From Pseudobdellovibrionaceae bacterium (lineage in GTDB: Bacteria > Bdellovibrionota > Bdellovibrionia > Bdellovibrionales > Bdellovibrionaceae): a stretch of DNA of 64,000 nt. Under the pieces are notes generated by a model. It did not search any database. It saw only the letters and a program-made list of their open reading frames with translations, and had not been told where the DNA came from. Shown piece by piece: positions 17,432 through 26,061 of the stretch. Location: NCBI GenBank assembly GCA_021731025.1, contig JAKFYD010000006.1:42348-106347 (forward strand), read 5' to 3'. The stretch's first letter is position 1, and each line of letters opens with the position of its first letter. The position numbers were made by a program, and so were the translations under genes.

Positions 17432-18484
17432 TTAAGCGACTTTTGAGTTGCCCAGCATTTCCGGAGTCAGCTCGCAGCAAACACTCAGCTGAATGGGCTT
17501 TTTCAAGCTTCCATTGTCCCAAGAGGGCCAAAAGATTTTTTCATAGCCATTCTGAATGCCGAAAAGTTCTTCACGGATCTTAAACAAAAGACCCGCCGGA
17601 GCTGCTAAAAGCCAATCCATTTGGACTAAATAAAGAGCTTCTTCCAAATCAACAGGATTCATGGAATTTAAAAAGCTCTCGGGCAGATGGTCAATCAGGT
17701 AACTGGCATTGTGCGAGTACTGATGGAATGCTTTTTCTAAAGGAGCTACTAAAAGTTTATCGATTTTAATATCGCTGGATTTTCCCATAGAAAAGGGACG
17801 AGCCAGTTTCTTAAAATTATAATAAAGGAGTGCGTCATTCACGACGTAATCAGATTTCGGTAAATAATCACAGATCGAGTCCATGCAAAGAGCTTCATGA
17901 GAAGGATCTTCGATATGGGCATTGTGATCCACGGCAACAAGTGTGCGCAGATTCCATAAAAACGAAAATAGAATTTGTAAGCGGATGCAAAAGTCGGAAG
18001 AGAAATTGATCGAAAAATTAAATATCAAAGGCGCTTTATTCTGCGCTTCTAGATTGTCGATCATTTCAATCAGTGGCCAAAAGTGGCTCAGTTCGATTTT
18101 TTCGGATTGAAAGATCGTACGTAATTTGTCGTTAAACTTTTCCTCAAAGCCTTGCATCACTTGAGAAGTCACAGCTTTAACTTGCTTATTCAGTGATTGA
18201 ACCCGTTCTTTAGAGCGAAGATTCATTTCATAATGCGGCTCTAAATGTTTCCAGGCATTCAGCCAATTTTCCATTTCTGAAGGTGAGGTTTTTTTAGCCC
18301 ACAAAGACAAATAATTTGCTGATACTCCAAGAAGAGCATCGCTGAAGTATTTAAACGGAGCTGTTGGTTGTGTTTTTTCAAACTGATTTTCATCTTGCCA
18401 TAAATTGAGCTTTGCTGGGCGAGGAAGACCGCCGCGTTCCATTTGAACATCAAAGCCAATACGTGCCGAAGATTTTTTCGCCAT
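17432..18484 (-). CDS. Cytosolic protein of unknown function
   Basis: About 350 residues, no signal peptide and no membrane segment. The start is set by an ideal ribosome site (GGAGG, six bases before ATG at 18484); the open frame further upstream runs into the divergent TatD gene and is not credible. The N-terminus (SARIGFDVQMERGGLPRPAK) is basic, the rest is rich in helices and aromatic residues. I recognise no family. Neighbours (DedA convergent, TatD divergent) give no clue. Confidence 0.7.
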   Translation of the reverse strand: MAKKSSARIGFDVQMERGGLPRPAKLNLWQDENQFEKTQPTAPFKYFSDALLGVSANYLSLWAKKTSPSEMENWLNAWKHLEPHYEMNLRSKERVQSLNKQVKAVTSQVMQGFEEKFNDKLRTIFQSEKIELSHFWPLIEMIDNLEAQNKAPLIFNFSINFSSDFCIRLQILFSFLWNLRTLVAVDHNAHIEDPSHEALCMDSICDYLPKSDYVVNDALLYYNFKKLARPFSMGKSSDIKIDKLLVAPLEKAFHQYSHNASYLIDHLPESFLNSMNPVDLEEALYLVQMDWLLAAPAGLLFKIREELFGIQNGYEKIFWPSWDNGSLKKPIQLSVCCELTPEMLGNSKVA

Positions 18485-18570
18485 TTTCGTCCTCCATGAA
18501 CCGGTGTATAAATAGATTCGGCAGATTCGTTTCATTGTGAGAGTCGTGTTTTTATGAGATAAAATTAAGT

Positions 18571-19374
18571 ATGAATTTATGGGCTGATTCCCACTGTCAT
18601 ATGGCCGATTTAAGAGTCCAGTCCTGTCTTTCAGGCTGGATCGATAAAGCCGAAAGTCTTGGTATTGGTTACTTTCTTCAAGGCGGAGTCGGGCCGGACG
18701 ACTGGGACCGGCAATCCGAACTCGCAAAACAATTTAACGATCGTATCGGGCTTTGTTTTGGACTGCATCCCTATTGGGTCGCAGATCATTCCCTTTCCGA
18801 ATGTGAAGAAGCTATGGATCTTCTGGCTTCGCGAATTGATCAGGCCCAAGCTTTGGGCGAAACGGGTTTAGATTTTCGTCCACGAATAACGAAAGACGAT
18901 GAAAGTTGTAAAGAAAAACAAATTTCACTTTTTGAAATGCAGCTCGAGTTATCCAAAGTTTGTCATCGTCCTCTTGTTTTGCATATCGTTCAAGCTCACG
19001 ACGAGGCTCTGAAAATTTTAGATCTTTGGGGTTTACCTTTGCAAAAGGGATTTGTTCATTCGTTTAATGGCAGCGCTCAAAAAGCGGAAGAATTTTTAGA
19101 GCGCGGGTTACTTCTTTCTGTCGGTGGACCTTTGGTGCGTGCAGATAATCAGCGTCTGAAGCAGGCCGTTCAAATTATCCCTTTGGAAAAATTACTTATT
19201 GAAACAGATAGCCCCGATCAGCCACCCGAGTCTTTCCAGGGACAACTGAATCCCTTATCGACCTTGAAAGAAGTGGCTGAAGAAGTCGCTCGAATAAAGA
19301 AAGTTTCCACCACTGAAGTGCTTGACATCAGCACCCGAAATCTCAAACAACTGTTGAACCTCAAGGAGAATTAA
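18571..19374 (+). CDS. TatD family metal-dependent hydrolase (deoxyribonuclease-like)
   Basis: A TIM-barrel amidohydrolase-like protein of 267 residues. Metal ligands can be read at DSHCHMAD (HxH), GETGLDFRP, HIVQAHDE, FVHSFNGS and ETDSPDQPP, the standard TatD order. TatD proteins are magnesium-dependent 3'-5' exonucleases on single-stranded DNA and RNA and have been tied to DNA quality control. It precedes tcdA by one base, and the two are presumably co-transcribed. Confidence 0.9.
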   Translation: MNLWADSHCHMADLRVQSCLSGWIDKAESLGIGYFLQGGVGPDDWDRQSELAKQFNDRIGLCFGLHPYWVADHSLSECEEAMDLLASRIDQAQALGETGLDFRPRITKDDESCKEKQISLFEMQLELSKVCHRPLVLHIVQAHDEALKILDLWGLPLQKGFVHSFNGSAQKAEEFLERGLLLSVGGPLVRADNQRLKQAVQIIPLEKLLIETDSPDQPPESFQGQLNPLSTLKEVAEEVARIKKVSTTEVLDISTRNLKQLLNLKEN

Positions 19375-19375
19375 A

Positions 19376-20224
19376 ATGGAAGTACTCACTCCAATTCCTG
19401 AAACTGAATATGTTCTGCACCGACGCTTTGATCGCATGGGTCGCCTGGTGGGTGATCAAAATATGAGCAAACTGTTTAAGTCGCACGTGATGGTGATCGG
19501 TTTGGGTGGCGTTGGTTCATGGGCGGCCGAGTCTCTGATCCGTTCCGGTGTGGGTAAAATCACTCTCGTCGACTTTGACGAAATTTGCATCACCAATACC
19601 AATCGGCAGCTTCATGCTCAGCAAGGTATGGTTGGACGAAAGAAAAGCGAAGTGATGGGCGAGCGTTTAAAAAAGATTAATCCTCAGGCTCAGGTCAAAC
19701 CCTTAAACTTATTTTACAACGCCGAAAATTCTGAAACCATTTTAGCCGAACAGCCTGATTTCATCATTGATGCCATTGATAATTTAACGGCAAAGTGCCA
19801 TCTGCTGGCTGTTTGCAGTGAACGTCAGATTCCTTTGATCACATCTGGGGGTTCAGCGGCGAAAATGGATCCGACTCGAATTCGTATTGTCGATCTGGCT
19901 GAAACATCAGTTGATCCCATGGCGGCCCAGGTCAGAAAAATACTGCGAACCAAGTACAATTTTCCCGAGGGACCCAGCGATAAAAAATTTAATATCCCCT
20001 GCGTTTTTTCTGATGAGGAACCGATGGAGCCCATCGAATTAAACTATGATAAGGGTCAAGGCTTTAAGTGCGTTTGCCCACAGGGTCAAAAGAGTTTGCA
20101 CAGCTGTGAGCATCGCAACGTGATTTATGGAACATCAAGCTTTGTCACAGGAGCATTTGGGCTTACAATGGCGTCGTGGGTTGTTCGAGAGATCGTTAAG
20201 AAACCACAAGAAAGGGATTTATAA
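19376..20224 (+). CDS. tcdA: tRNA threonylcarbamoyladenosine dehydratase
   Basis: An E1-like (ThiF fold) ATP-using enzyme that cyclises t6A37 of tRNA to ct6A. Marks are the nucleotide loop VIGLGGVGSWAAESLIRSGV (residues 37-56), the adenylating VDFDEICITNTNRQ and VIYGTSSFVTGAFG at the C-terminus, with a cysteine in CVCPQG. Length 282 is close to E. coli TcdA. It sits between tatD and a 41-residue membrane peptide gene with almost no spacing. Confidence 0.93.
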   Translation: MEVLTPIPETEYVLHRRFDRMGRLVGDQNMSKLFKSHVMVIGLGGVGSWAAESLIRSGVGKITLVDFDEICITNTNRQLHAQQGMVGRKKSEVMGERLKKINPQAQVKPLNLFYNAENSETILAEQPDFIIDAIDNLTAKCHLLAVCSERQIPLITSGGSAAKMDPTRIRIVDLAETSVDPMAAQVRKILRTKYNFPEGPSDKKFNIPCVFSDEEPMEPIELNYDKGQGFKCVCPQGQKSLHSCEHRNVIYGTSSFVTGAFGLTMASWVVREIVKKPQERDL

Positions 20225-20350
20225 ATGGGAATGTTTTTAATGGCGATATTTACCGGAGTTCCAGTTGTCGTGGGAACAATTCTTGTCATTCTGACTTTCC
20301 GCCATTGGATTCAACAAGCCCGCTTAGAAAAATTAAAAGGTAAAGAATGA
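20225..20350 (+). CDS. 41-residue single-pass membrane peptide
   Basis: An ATG begins directly after the tcdA stop codon and the frame ends in TGA that shares bases with the next ATG (AATGA), so it is fully embedded in the operon. The product has one strongly hydrophobic span (FLMAIFTGVPVVVGTILVIL) followed by a basic tail (RHWIQQARLEKLKGKE), as in single-pass membrane peptides with cytosolic C-terminus. No family is known to me. Tight packing and the coding-like tail support a real gene. Confidence 0.65.
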   Translation: MGMFLMAIFTGVPVVVGTILVILTFRHWIQQARLEKLKGKE

Positions 20351-21387
20351 GTTTAAAGGGAAATTTGGTTCTTTCTTATCAACTGGCTCGCAGCGCGCAC
20401 TTTACAGTGCAGCAACTTTCATTGCCTCTCTTCGAAAGTTTGCTGACCGGGAGTAACAGGTTTAGGAAAGCAGATAGCCCTGAATTGACAAAAAAATTAC
20501 TTCAAGAACTTTTTCAGATCTTAAAAAAAGATAGCGAAAATATCGCCGCTGGAATTTATCCCGTCGAAGTTCTGAAGCCTGAAAATCCAAAAGATCATTT
20601 TCTGCGGTACCCACGGATTCTTTGGGATGGATTTTTCATTTCACGACGTCGCTCTAAACAAAAATCCAAAGAGTTTAATCGGCAAGCTCAAGAGTTTTTG
20701 AACGAGATGCCTGAATACTTCCGACGCAATTTTCATTTTCAAACGGATGGATATCTGTCTCCTGCTTCTGCTGAACTCTACGATCATCAGGTTGATATCT
20801 TATTTTCGGGTGCAGCTGATGCCATGAGACGTTTGATGATTCCTTTACTTCGTCGTACAGAATTAGAGACCAGCGGCCAGGGACTCAGTTTTCTTGAGGT
20901 CGGGGCGGGAACTGGGCGGTTGACGCGATTTATGGGCTTATCATTTCCAAAAGCAAAAATCGTGGCTACGGATCTGAGTCATCCTTACTTGAAAAAAGCC
21001 CAAGTTTTGTTGCAATCGAATCCGCGAGTGGATTTTGCTCAAGCTCCGGCAGAAGATCTTCCTTATAAAAATGAAACCTTTGATCTGACCTATTCTTGTT
21101 TTCTATTTCATGAGCTTCCTTTGGATATAAGACGGCAAGTTCTTGCCGAGGCCTTTCGGGTTTTGAAGCCGGGGGGTTATTTTTCCTTTGTCGATTCCGT
21201 GCAAAGAAGTGAAGCTCAGGAAAAATCCAATCTGCTCGATCAATTTCCTGTCGATTTTCACGAACCTTTTTACAAAAATTATATTCTTCATCCGATGGAA
21301 GATCTGATCAAAGAACAGGGATTCGAGATTGTCAGTTCTCATTCAGGTTTCTTCGCAAAAGCTGTCCTCGCTCGAAAGAAAGCTTGA
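20347..21387 (+). CDS. Class I SAM-dependent methyltransferase
   Basis: The C-terminal half holds a UbiE/Methyltransf_11-like domain: SAM loop LEVGAGTGRLTRF near residue 181, acidic end of strand two ATDLSHPYL, and late motifs AEDLPYKNETFDLTY and EAFRVLKPGGYFSFVD. The N-terminal 150 residues are helical and not assigned (EFLNEMPEYFRRNFHFQTDGYL). The substrate is unknown. The start codon overlaps the stop of the 41-residue membrane peptide gene. Confidence 0.85.
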   Translation: MSLKGNLVLSYQLARSAHFTVQQLSLPLFESLLTGSNRFRKADSPELTKKLLQELFQILKKDSENIAAGIYPVEVLKPENPKDHFLRYPRILWDGFFISRRRSKQKSKEFNRQAQEFLNEMPEYFRRNFHFQTDGYLSPASAELYDHQVDILFSGAADAMRRLMIPLLRRTELETSGQGLSFLEVGAGTGRLTRFMGLSFPKAKIVATDLSHPYLKKAQVLLQSNPRVDFAQAPAEDLPYKNETFDLTYSCFLFHELPLDIRRQVLAEAFRVLKPGGYFSFVDSVQRSEAQEKSNLLDQFPVDFHEPFYKNYILHPMEDLIKEQGFEIVSSHSGFFAKAVLARKKA

Positions 21388-21420
21388 CAAAAAAGCCGAT
21401 TCTTAGGAAAGCTGCCGCCT

Positions 21421-22389
21421 ATGAATATTACAAAATTTATCGATCACCATTACCGACATTTCAACGCTCAAGCTTTAAAAGCAGGCGCTCAAGGCTATAA
21501 AGCCCACATCGAAAAGGGCGGGCAAATGCTTGTTACTTTGGCTGGGGCTATGAGCACCGCTGAAATTGGCCTGAGCTTAGCGGAAATGATTCGGCAGGGA
21601 AAAGTTCACGCCATTTCTTGCACGGGCGCCAATCTGGAAGAAGATGTCTTTAATCTCGTGGCCCACGATCATTACGAATTGATTCCCAATTATCGCGATC
21701 TGACTCCTCAAGATGAACAGAATTTGCTCGAGCGCCATTTAAATCGTGTGACTGACACTTGCATTCCTGAAGAAGAAGCTATCCGTCGTATTGAAAAGGC
21801 TTTGCTTGAAGAATGGCAAAAGGCCGATAGCGAAGGGAAAAGTTATTTTCCCCACGAGTTCATGTACAAAGTTTTACTTTCTGGAAAATTAAAACAGTAT
21901 TACCAAATTGATCCTAAAGACAGTTGGCTGCTAGCTGCTGCCGAAAAAAATCTGCCCATGGTTGTTCCGGGTTGGGAAGACTCGACGACAGGAAATATCT
22001 TTACTGGTCATGTGATCAAAGGCGACATCAAAAATGTTACGACGGTTAAATCGGGCATTCAGTACATGATGATGTTTTCGGAATGGTACATGGCTACAGC
22101 AACAAAAAAACCTGTTGGTTTTTTTCAAATCGGGGGCGGTATCGCCGGTGATTTCCCGATCTGTGTTGTGCCCATGCTTTCTCAGGATCTTCTTCACGAA
22201 AATGTACCGCTGTGGAGTTATTTCTGTCAAATCAGTGACTCGACAACCTCTTACGGCTCTTACTCGGGTGCAGTTCCGAATGAAAAAATCACTTGGGGCA
22301 AATTGGCGATTCATACGCCGAAGTATGTGATCGAATCCGACGCCAGCATTGTGGCACCCATGATGTTCGCCTACGTGTTGGGTCTGTAA
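21421..22389 (+). CDS. Deoxyhypusine synthase-like protein (homospermidine biosynthesis type)
   Basis: Clearly related to eukaryotic deoxyhypusine synthase, an NAD-dependent enzyme that transfers an aminobutyl group from spermidine. The C-terminal GAVPNEKITWGKLAIHT matches the region with the covalent lysine, and DASIVAPMMFAY follows as in the family. The glycine-rich FFQIGGGIAGDF keeps the NAD-site glycines but appears to lack the HH pair of eukaryotic enzymes. Bacteria have no eIF5A, so the bacterial branch is thought to act in polyamine synthesis (homospermidine). The physiological substrate here is inference. Next gene begins four bases after the stop. Confidence 0.85.
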   Translation: MNITKFIDHHYRHFNAQALKAGAQGYKAHIEKGGQMLVTLAGAMSTAEIGLSLAEMIRQGKVHAISCTGANLEEDVFNLVAHDHYELIPNYRDLTPQDEQNLLERHLNRVTDTCIPEEEAIRRIEKALLEEWQKADSEGKSYFPHEFMYKVLLSGKLKQYYQIDPKDSWLLAAAEKNLPMVVPGWEDSTTGNIFTGHVIKGDIKNVTTVKSGIQYMMMFSEWYMATATKKPVGFFQIGGGIAGDFPICVVPMLSQDLLHENVPLWSYFCQISDSTTSYGSYSGAVPNEKITWGKLAIHTPKYVIESDASIVAPMMFAYVLGL

Positions 22390-22393
22390 CTCA

Positions 22394-23221
22394 ATGAAAA
22401 TTGAATCCCTCTGGATTTATCCCATTAAATCCTGCCAGGGAATTTCGCTCTCGCAATTGTCAATTGACGAGCAAGGTCCTCGCTATGATCGACAGTGGAT
22501 GTTGGTCGACGAAAGAGGGCGCTTCATTTCGCAACGAGAGCTGCCTCAACTGGCGCAAGTAAAAACTGAAATCGACGATCATAAAAATATTCTTCATGTG
22601 GCTTTACCTCGAGGAAATTTTGAAATTCCTTTGCCCGCGCTTTCTGGATCTTCCTCCGAGTCCGACGAAATTCCTGCACAGGTGCAGATTTGGCAAACCG
22701 AATTGTTGGCTGATATTGAACATCCTGAAATCAACTTAGCCTTTTCGAATTTTTTAGAAAGAAGTGTGAGATTGGTCCGTTATACTGATCAGTCCCATCG
22801 CAGTCTCAATTCCTTAAATCCCAACTTCGCACCAGAAACTCGATTCGCAGATTCACGTCCTTTATTGCTGACCCATCAGAGCAGCCTTCAACAGTTGAAT
22901 AAGGAATTACAGTCGACTTCTTCAGAGCCGATAGAAATCAATCGCTTTCGCCCGAATGTTGTTGTGCAGGGTGGAAAAGCTTACGAAGAAGATCAATTAG
23001 AGCGATGGCAAGCGGGTGACGTTGTCTTTTCTCAAAGAAAACCTTGTTCTCGTTGTGTGATGATTAATATTGATCAAAAAACCGGAGAGAATCGCGGACC
23101 CGAACCTTTGAAAACTTTATCCCAAACCCGAAAGCAAGAAGGCAAAGTTATTTTCGGCAGCCTGTACATTCCCGAGAACAAAGGCGAAATCAAAGTCGGC
23201 GATGAGATTGTCATCTTGTAG
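22394..23221 (+). CDS. MOSC domain protein, YcbX-like
   Basis: A molybdenum-cofactor-related protein of 275 residues. The N-terminal MOSC beta-barrel domain is recognisable from LWIYPIKSCQGISL and YDRQWMLVDERGRFISQRE. The MOSC domain follows with NRFRPNVVVQGG and the conserved cysteine region KPCSRCVM, the proposed cofactor ligand. YcbX-type proteins detoxify N-hydroxylated compounds; no ferredoxin domain is fused here. Its last 11 bases overlap the convergent coiled-coil gene. Confidence 0.88.
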   Translation: MKIESLWIYPIKSCQGISLSQLSIDEQGPRYDRQWMLVDERGRFISQRELPQLAQVKTEIDDHKNILHVALPRGNFEIPLPALSGSSSESDEIPAQVQIWQTELLADIEHPEINLAFSNFLERSVRLVRYTDQSHRSLNSLNPNFAPETRFADSRPLLLTHQSSLQQLNKELQSTSSEPIEINRFRPNVVVQGGKAYEEDQLERWQAGDVVFSQRKPCSRCVMINIDQKTGENRGPEPLKTLSQTRKQEGKVIFGSLYIPENKGEIKVGDEIVIL

Positions 23222-24011
23222 TGGAGCTGCCAGTAGGTTGGCTGGATCTAGGCTTATCGGGTGACTGAACGAACTGCCCCGGAAAAACAGAATTTAAATC
23301 ACTGTCGATCACTGTTGGATCTTCACCCTTAGCACAAGTCTTCGCAGTATCACAAAAAGTTTTTGAATTTAAAAGTTTGAGGATGCGATCGCGGACATAC
23401 ACACCCAGCATAGCCGAGTCGTAACGGCTTTTCAGAGTGTCCAGTTCAAGCCCAACAGTGGCCAGTTTATTTTCAACAATTTCATGATTGAGCATTAAAC
23501 GATCGGCATTGAGCATTTCTTTTTTTACAGCTTCATAAGCCGCGGTATACTCTTTCGTGATTTCAGCATTATAATTTTTTGCGTTCATTAATGTTTCTGT
23601 CTTTTTCTCCATTTGTGATTCCAGATTGCTCAGATTTTTGTAATTCTTTTTTAACAAAGTCTCTTCTTTATCCCTAGCTTCTTCTAGAGCTCGAAGATCA
23701 TTTTTTGTTTTTTCATAGGAGCTAATATGTTCTTTGAAGGACTCATTGGTGAAAAGACCAAAGATACCACCACGCTTTTTTTCAAAGCTATCAAGGGCTT
23801 TTCGTTTATTTTCGATTTGGCTTTGAATGCTTTCAATTTGGTCTTTGTGAGTAATGATTCTGTCTAAGAAAGCATGATCAAGTTCTTTAACTTGCAGTAG
23901 CTCTCGGTTTGCTTCGGAGACAGCTTTATCAGCCTGTTGTTTAAGTTCCCAAGGTGTTTGGGCGTAAGCAGTTATTGATAGAATAAAAATAAGAAATAAA
24001 AACAACCGCAT
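23211..24011 (-). CDS. Secreted coiled-coil protein
   Basis: A clean signal peptide (FLFLIFILSITAYAQ) is followed by about 180 residues of nearly continuous coiled coil rich in Lys, Glu and Leu heptads (KALDSFEKKRGG, ESQMEKKTETLMNAKN). Near the C-terminus are two cysteines (TFCDTAKTCAKGED) and a low-complexity Ser/Thr/Pro tail. The ribosome site GGAGGG sits five bases before ATG. A periplasmic structural or scaffold role is plausible; no family is recognised. It overlaps the convergent MOSC gene by 11 bases. Confidence 0.75.
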   Translation of the reverse strand: MRLFLFLIFILSITAYAQTPWELKQQADKAVSEANRELLQVKELDHAFLDRIITHKDQIESIQSQIENKRKALDSFEKKRGGIFGLFTNESFKEHISSYEKTKNDLRALEEARDKEETLLKKNYKNLSNLESQMEKKTETLMNAKNYNAEITKEYTAAYEAVKKEMLNADRLMLNHEIVENKLATVGLELDTLKSRYDSAMLGVYVRDRILKLLNSKTFCDTAKTCAKGEDPTVIDSDLNSVFPGQFVQSPDKPRSSQPTGSSTTR

Positions 24012-24107
24012 TCTTTCCCTCCGACGATTCGATTAGTATAACAAGGAAGGCTTCGGAATGAATAGGCCAGCAGACGTTAGTCTTGTCTTAAACCTTTATG
24101 AGTGTGT

Positions 24108-24407
24108 TCATATCACTTGGCTCAACTTTGCTAACCAAAGTCGACGAAATTTTATGAAGCGATTGCGATCTAAGTCTTTAGGAAATGATTGAACCTGTTC
24201 GCTGAGAATTGAGTAAAGGCCATTCTTACTCAGCCAAATAGGATAATGATCTAATAAAGCTGCATAAAGTGATGCGAAAAGATCTAATTCTCTTTCGCTC
24301 TTGTCTGAATTTAAATTCGCCGCTAAGTGATCGAGTGTTTCCTTTAGATTTACGTTTTTAAATTCAGTAAGGGTCAAATTAAAAAAGTCTAAAATATCTT
24401 TGTTCAC
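24108..24407 (-). CDS. Small helical protein of unknown function
   Basis: A 99-residue, mainly helical protein with a GTG start that shares one base with the stop of the nfu-like gene (TAGTG), so it is translationally coupled to it. No motif, signal peptide or cysteine is visible. Coupling suggests a role connected with the Fe-S carrier upstream, but that is only context. Confidence 0.6.
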   Translation of the reverse strand: MNKDILDFFNLTLTEFKNVNLKETLDHLAANLNSDKSERELDLFASLYAALLDHYPIWLSKNGLYSILSEQVQSFPKDLDRNRFIKFRRLWLAKLSQVI

Positions 24408-25003
24408 TAAATCGCGACAACCTCTTTAATCTCAGGATAAAGCTCTTTCAATCGACCTTCGATCCCATCTTTCAAAGTGGCTTGCGAACTTGGGCAGCCA
24501 GCGCAAGATCCCTTCATATGCAGATAAACGATTTGGTTTTCATAGCGATTAAAAACAATGTCTCCACCATCCAATGCGACAACAGGGCGAATTTCACGAT
24601 TGATGGTTTGTTTGATTTCTTTGACTAAGGGGGAATCATTGGGATCTTCATCGTTAGCTGTCGCTAAGTGGGCAACCTCAACGACGATAGGTTCACGTGC
24701 ATCCAAATGCTCTTGGATCAATCGGCTTAAAGGTTCAGCTAAGATTTCCCAATCGACCCAGTCTTGTTTGGTGACGGTTACAAAGTCAGGTCCAATAAAA
24801 ACCGAGCTTGTCCAAGGAAAACCAAAAATCTTAGCAGCTAGGGGGGATCGTTCGGTCTCTTGAGCACTAGGAACTTCGAAGCCTTGCGAAGTCACTTGAA
24901 AGGGCAAATTGAACTTTAAAGTCGCAGGATTAGGTGTGCTCTCGTAAGCGATTTTTGATGTTGGGCCGAGTGTTGAATTGGACATAGTTTCGGGAGTCTC
25001 CAT
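24407..25003 (-). CDS. Nfu-type iron-sulfur cluster scaffold/carrier
   Basis: Carries an N-terminal Nfu_N domain (residues about 18-108, with TPNPATLKFNLPF and FPWTSSVFIGPDFVTVTK) and a C-terminal NifU-like domain with the cluster-binding cysteines in MKGSCAGCPSSQATLKDGIE. This is the arrangement of mitochondrial NFU1, which hands 4Fe-4S clusters to target proteins. The start at 25003 is supported by GAGG six bases upstream. It is the first gene of a two-gene unit, divergent from fbaB. Confidence 0.92.
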   Translation of the reverse strand: METPETMSNSTLGPTSKIAYESTPNPATLKFNLPFQVTSQGFEVPSAQETERSPLAAKIFGFPWTSSVFIGPDFVTVTKQDWVDWEILAEPLSRLIQEHLDAREPIVVEVAHLATANDEDPNDSPLVKEIKQTINREIRPVVALDGGDIVFNRYENQIVYLHMKGSCAGCPSSQATLKDGIEGRLKELYPEIKEVVAI

Positions 25004-25137
25004 GGTTTACCTCGTGAGCCTTATCACTACACGAAGAATTCACGACGGACAAGTGTGTTAAATGTTTCAAATTCTTGATTAAAACCCTCGTCTTTAATAG
25101 TTTCATGTCTTTCAAAATTAATAAAAAGGGAGAGGTT

Positions 25138-26061
25138 ATGACACCAAGAGTAAGAGAGATATTAAACTGGTACGGGGCTGACAATCCAGGCGTTCTGAGC
25201 AATTTAGCTCGGATCATGAATACGGGGCTTTTGCGAGGTACAGGCAAAATGGTCATCTTGCCTGTCGATCAAGGTTTTGAACACGGTCCCGCTCGCAGTT
25301 TTGCGATGAATCCAGATGGTTATGATCCTGCCTACCATTTCGAATTAGCTATCGAGTCCGGTTGTAATGCTTACGCGGCTCCCTTGGGTGCGCTTGAAGT
25401 TTGCGCTCGTGATTTCGCCGGAGAAATTCCACTGATCTTGAAAATCAATAACTCTGACAGTTTGTACTCTTCGAAATCACCGATTTCTGCTCTGACATCA
25501 TCGATTGATGATGCTCTTCGATTGGGTTGCTCAGGAGTTGGCTTCACTATTTACCCAGGATCTGGCGAACGTAAACAAATGTACGAAGAAATTAGGCATG
25601 CTTCTAGTGAAGCGAAAAAAGCGGGTTTAGCCGTGATCATTTGGTCTTACGCTCGTGGTGAACAACTTTCGAAAGAGGGAGAAACGGGAATTGATGTAAT
25701 TTCTTACTCCGCTCATGTTGCTTGTCAGTTGGGTGCTCACATTGTGAAAGTAAAACCGCCGACAGCTCATATCGAGCAGGCCGCGGCGAAAAAAGTTTAC
25801 GAAGCTCAAGGGATCAAGATTACAAATATGGCCGATCGAACTCGCCATGTGGTGCAATCTTGTTTCAATGGCCGTCGCATCGTTATTTTCTCGGGAGGAG
25901 AAACCAAAAGCACTCAAGAGCTTTTACAAGAAATTCGCGATATGGCTCAGGGTGGATCTTTTGGCAGCATCATGGGACGCAATGCTTTTCAACGTCCTAA
26001 GAAAGAATCAATTCAACTTTTACGTGATGTGATGACAGCTTTTGCTGGAAAAGCTCTATGA
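25138..26061 (+). CDS. fbaB: Fructose-bisphosphate aldolase class I (archaeal/DhnA type)
   Basis: Cleaves fructose 1,6-bisphosphate to triose phosphates through a Schiff-base lysine. Diagnostic segments are PVDQGFEHGP near the start, IIWSYARG in the middle, HIVKVKPPT with the likely Schiff-base lysine, and IFSGGETKS for phosphate binding. I start it at 25138, where GGAGAGG precedes the ATG closely; the open frame 63 bases further upstream is not conserved-looking. The stop overlaps the lysS start by four bases (ATGA). Confidence 0.92.
   Translation: MTPRVREILNWYGADNPGVLSNLARIMNTGLLRGTGKMVILPVDQGFEHGPARSFAMNPDGYDPAYHFELAIESGCNAYAAPLGALEVCARDFAGEIPLILKINNSDSLYSSKSPISALTSSIDDALRLGCSGVGFTIYPGSGERKQMYEEIRHASSEAKKAGLAVIIWSYARGEQLSKEGETGIDVISYSAHVACQLGAHIVKVKPPTAHIEQAAAKKVYEAQGIKITNMADRTRHVVQSCFNGRRIVIFSGGETKSTQELLQEIRDMAQGGSFGSIMGRNAFQRPKKESIQLLRDVMTAFAGKAL

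Noticed and set aside
18485..18727. Upstream extension of the unknown gene ending at 17432
   Set aside because: It overlaps the tatD gene on the other strand, while an ideal ribosome site marks ATG 18484.
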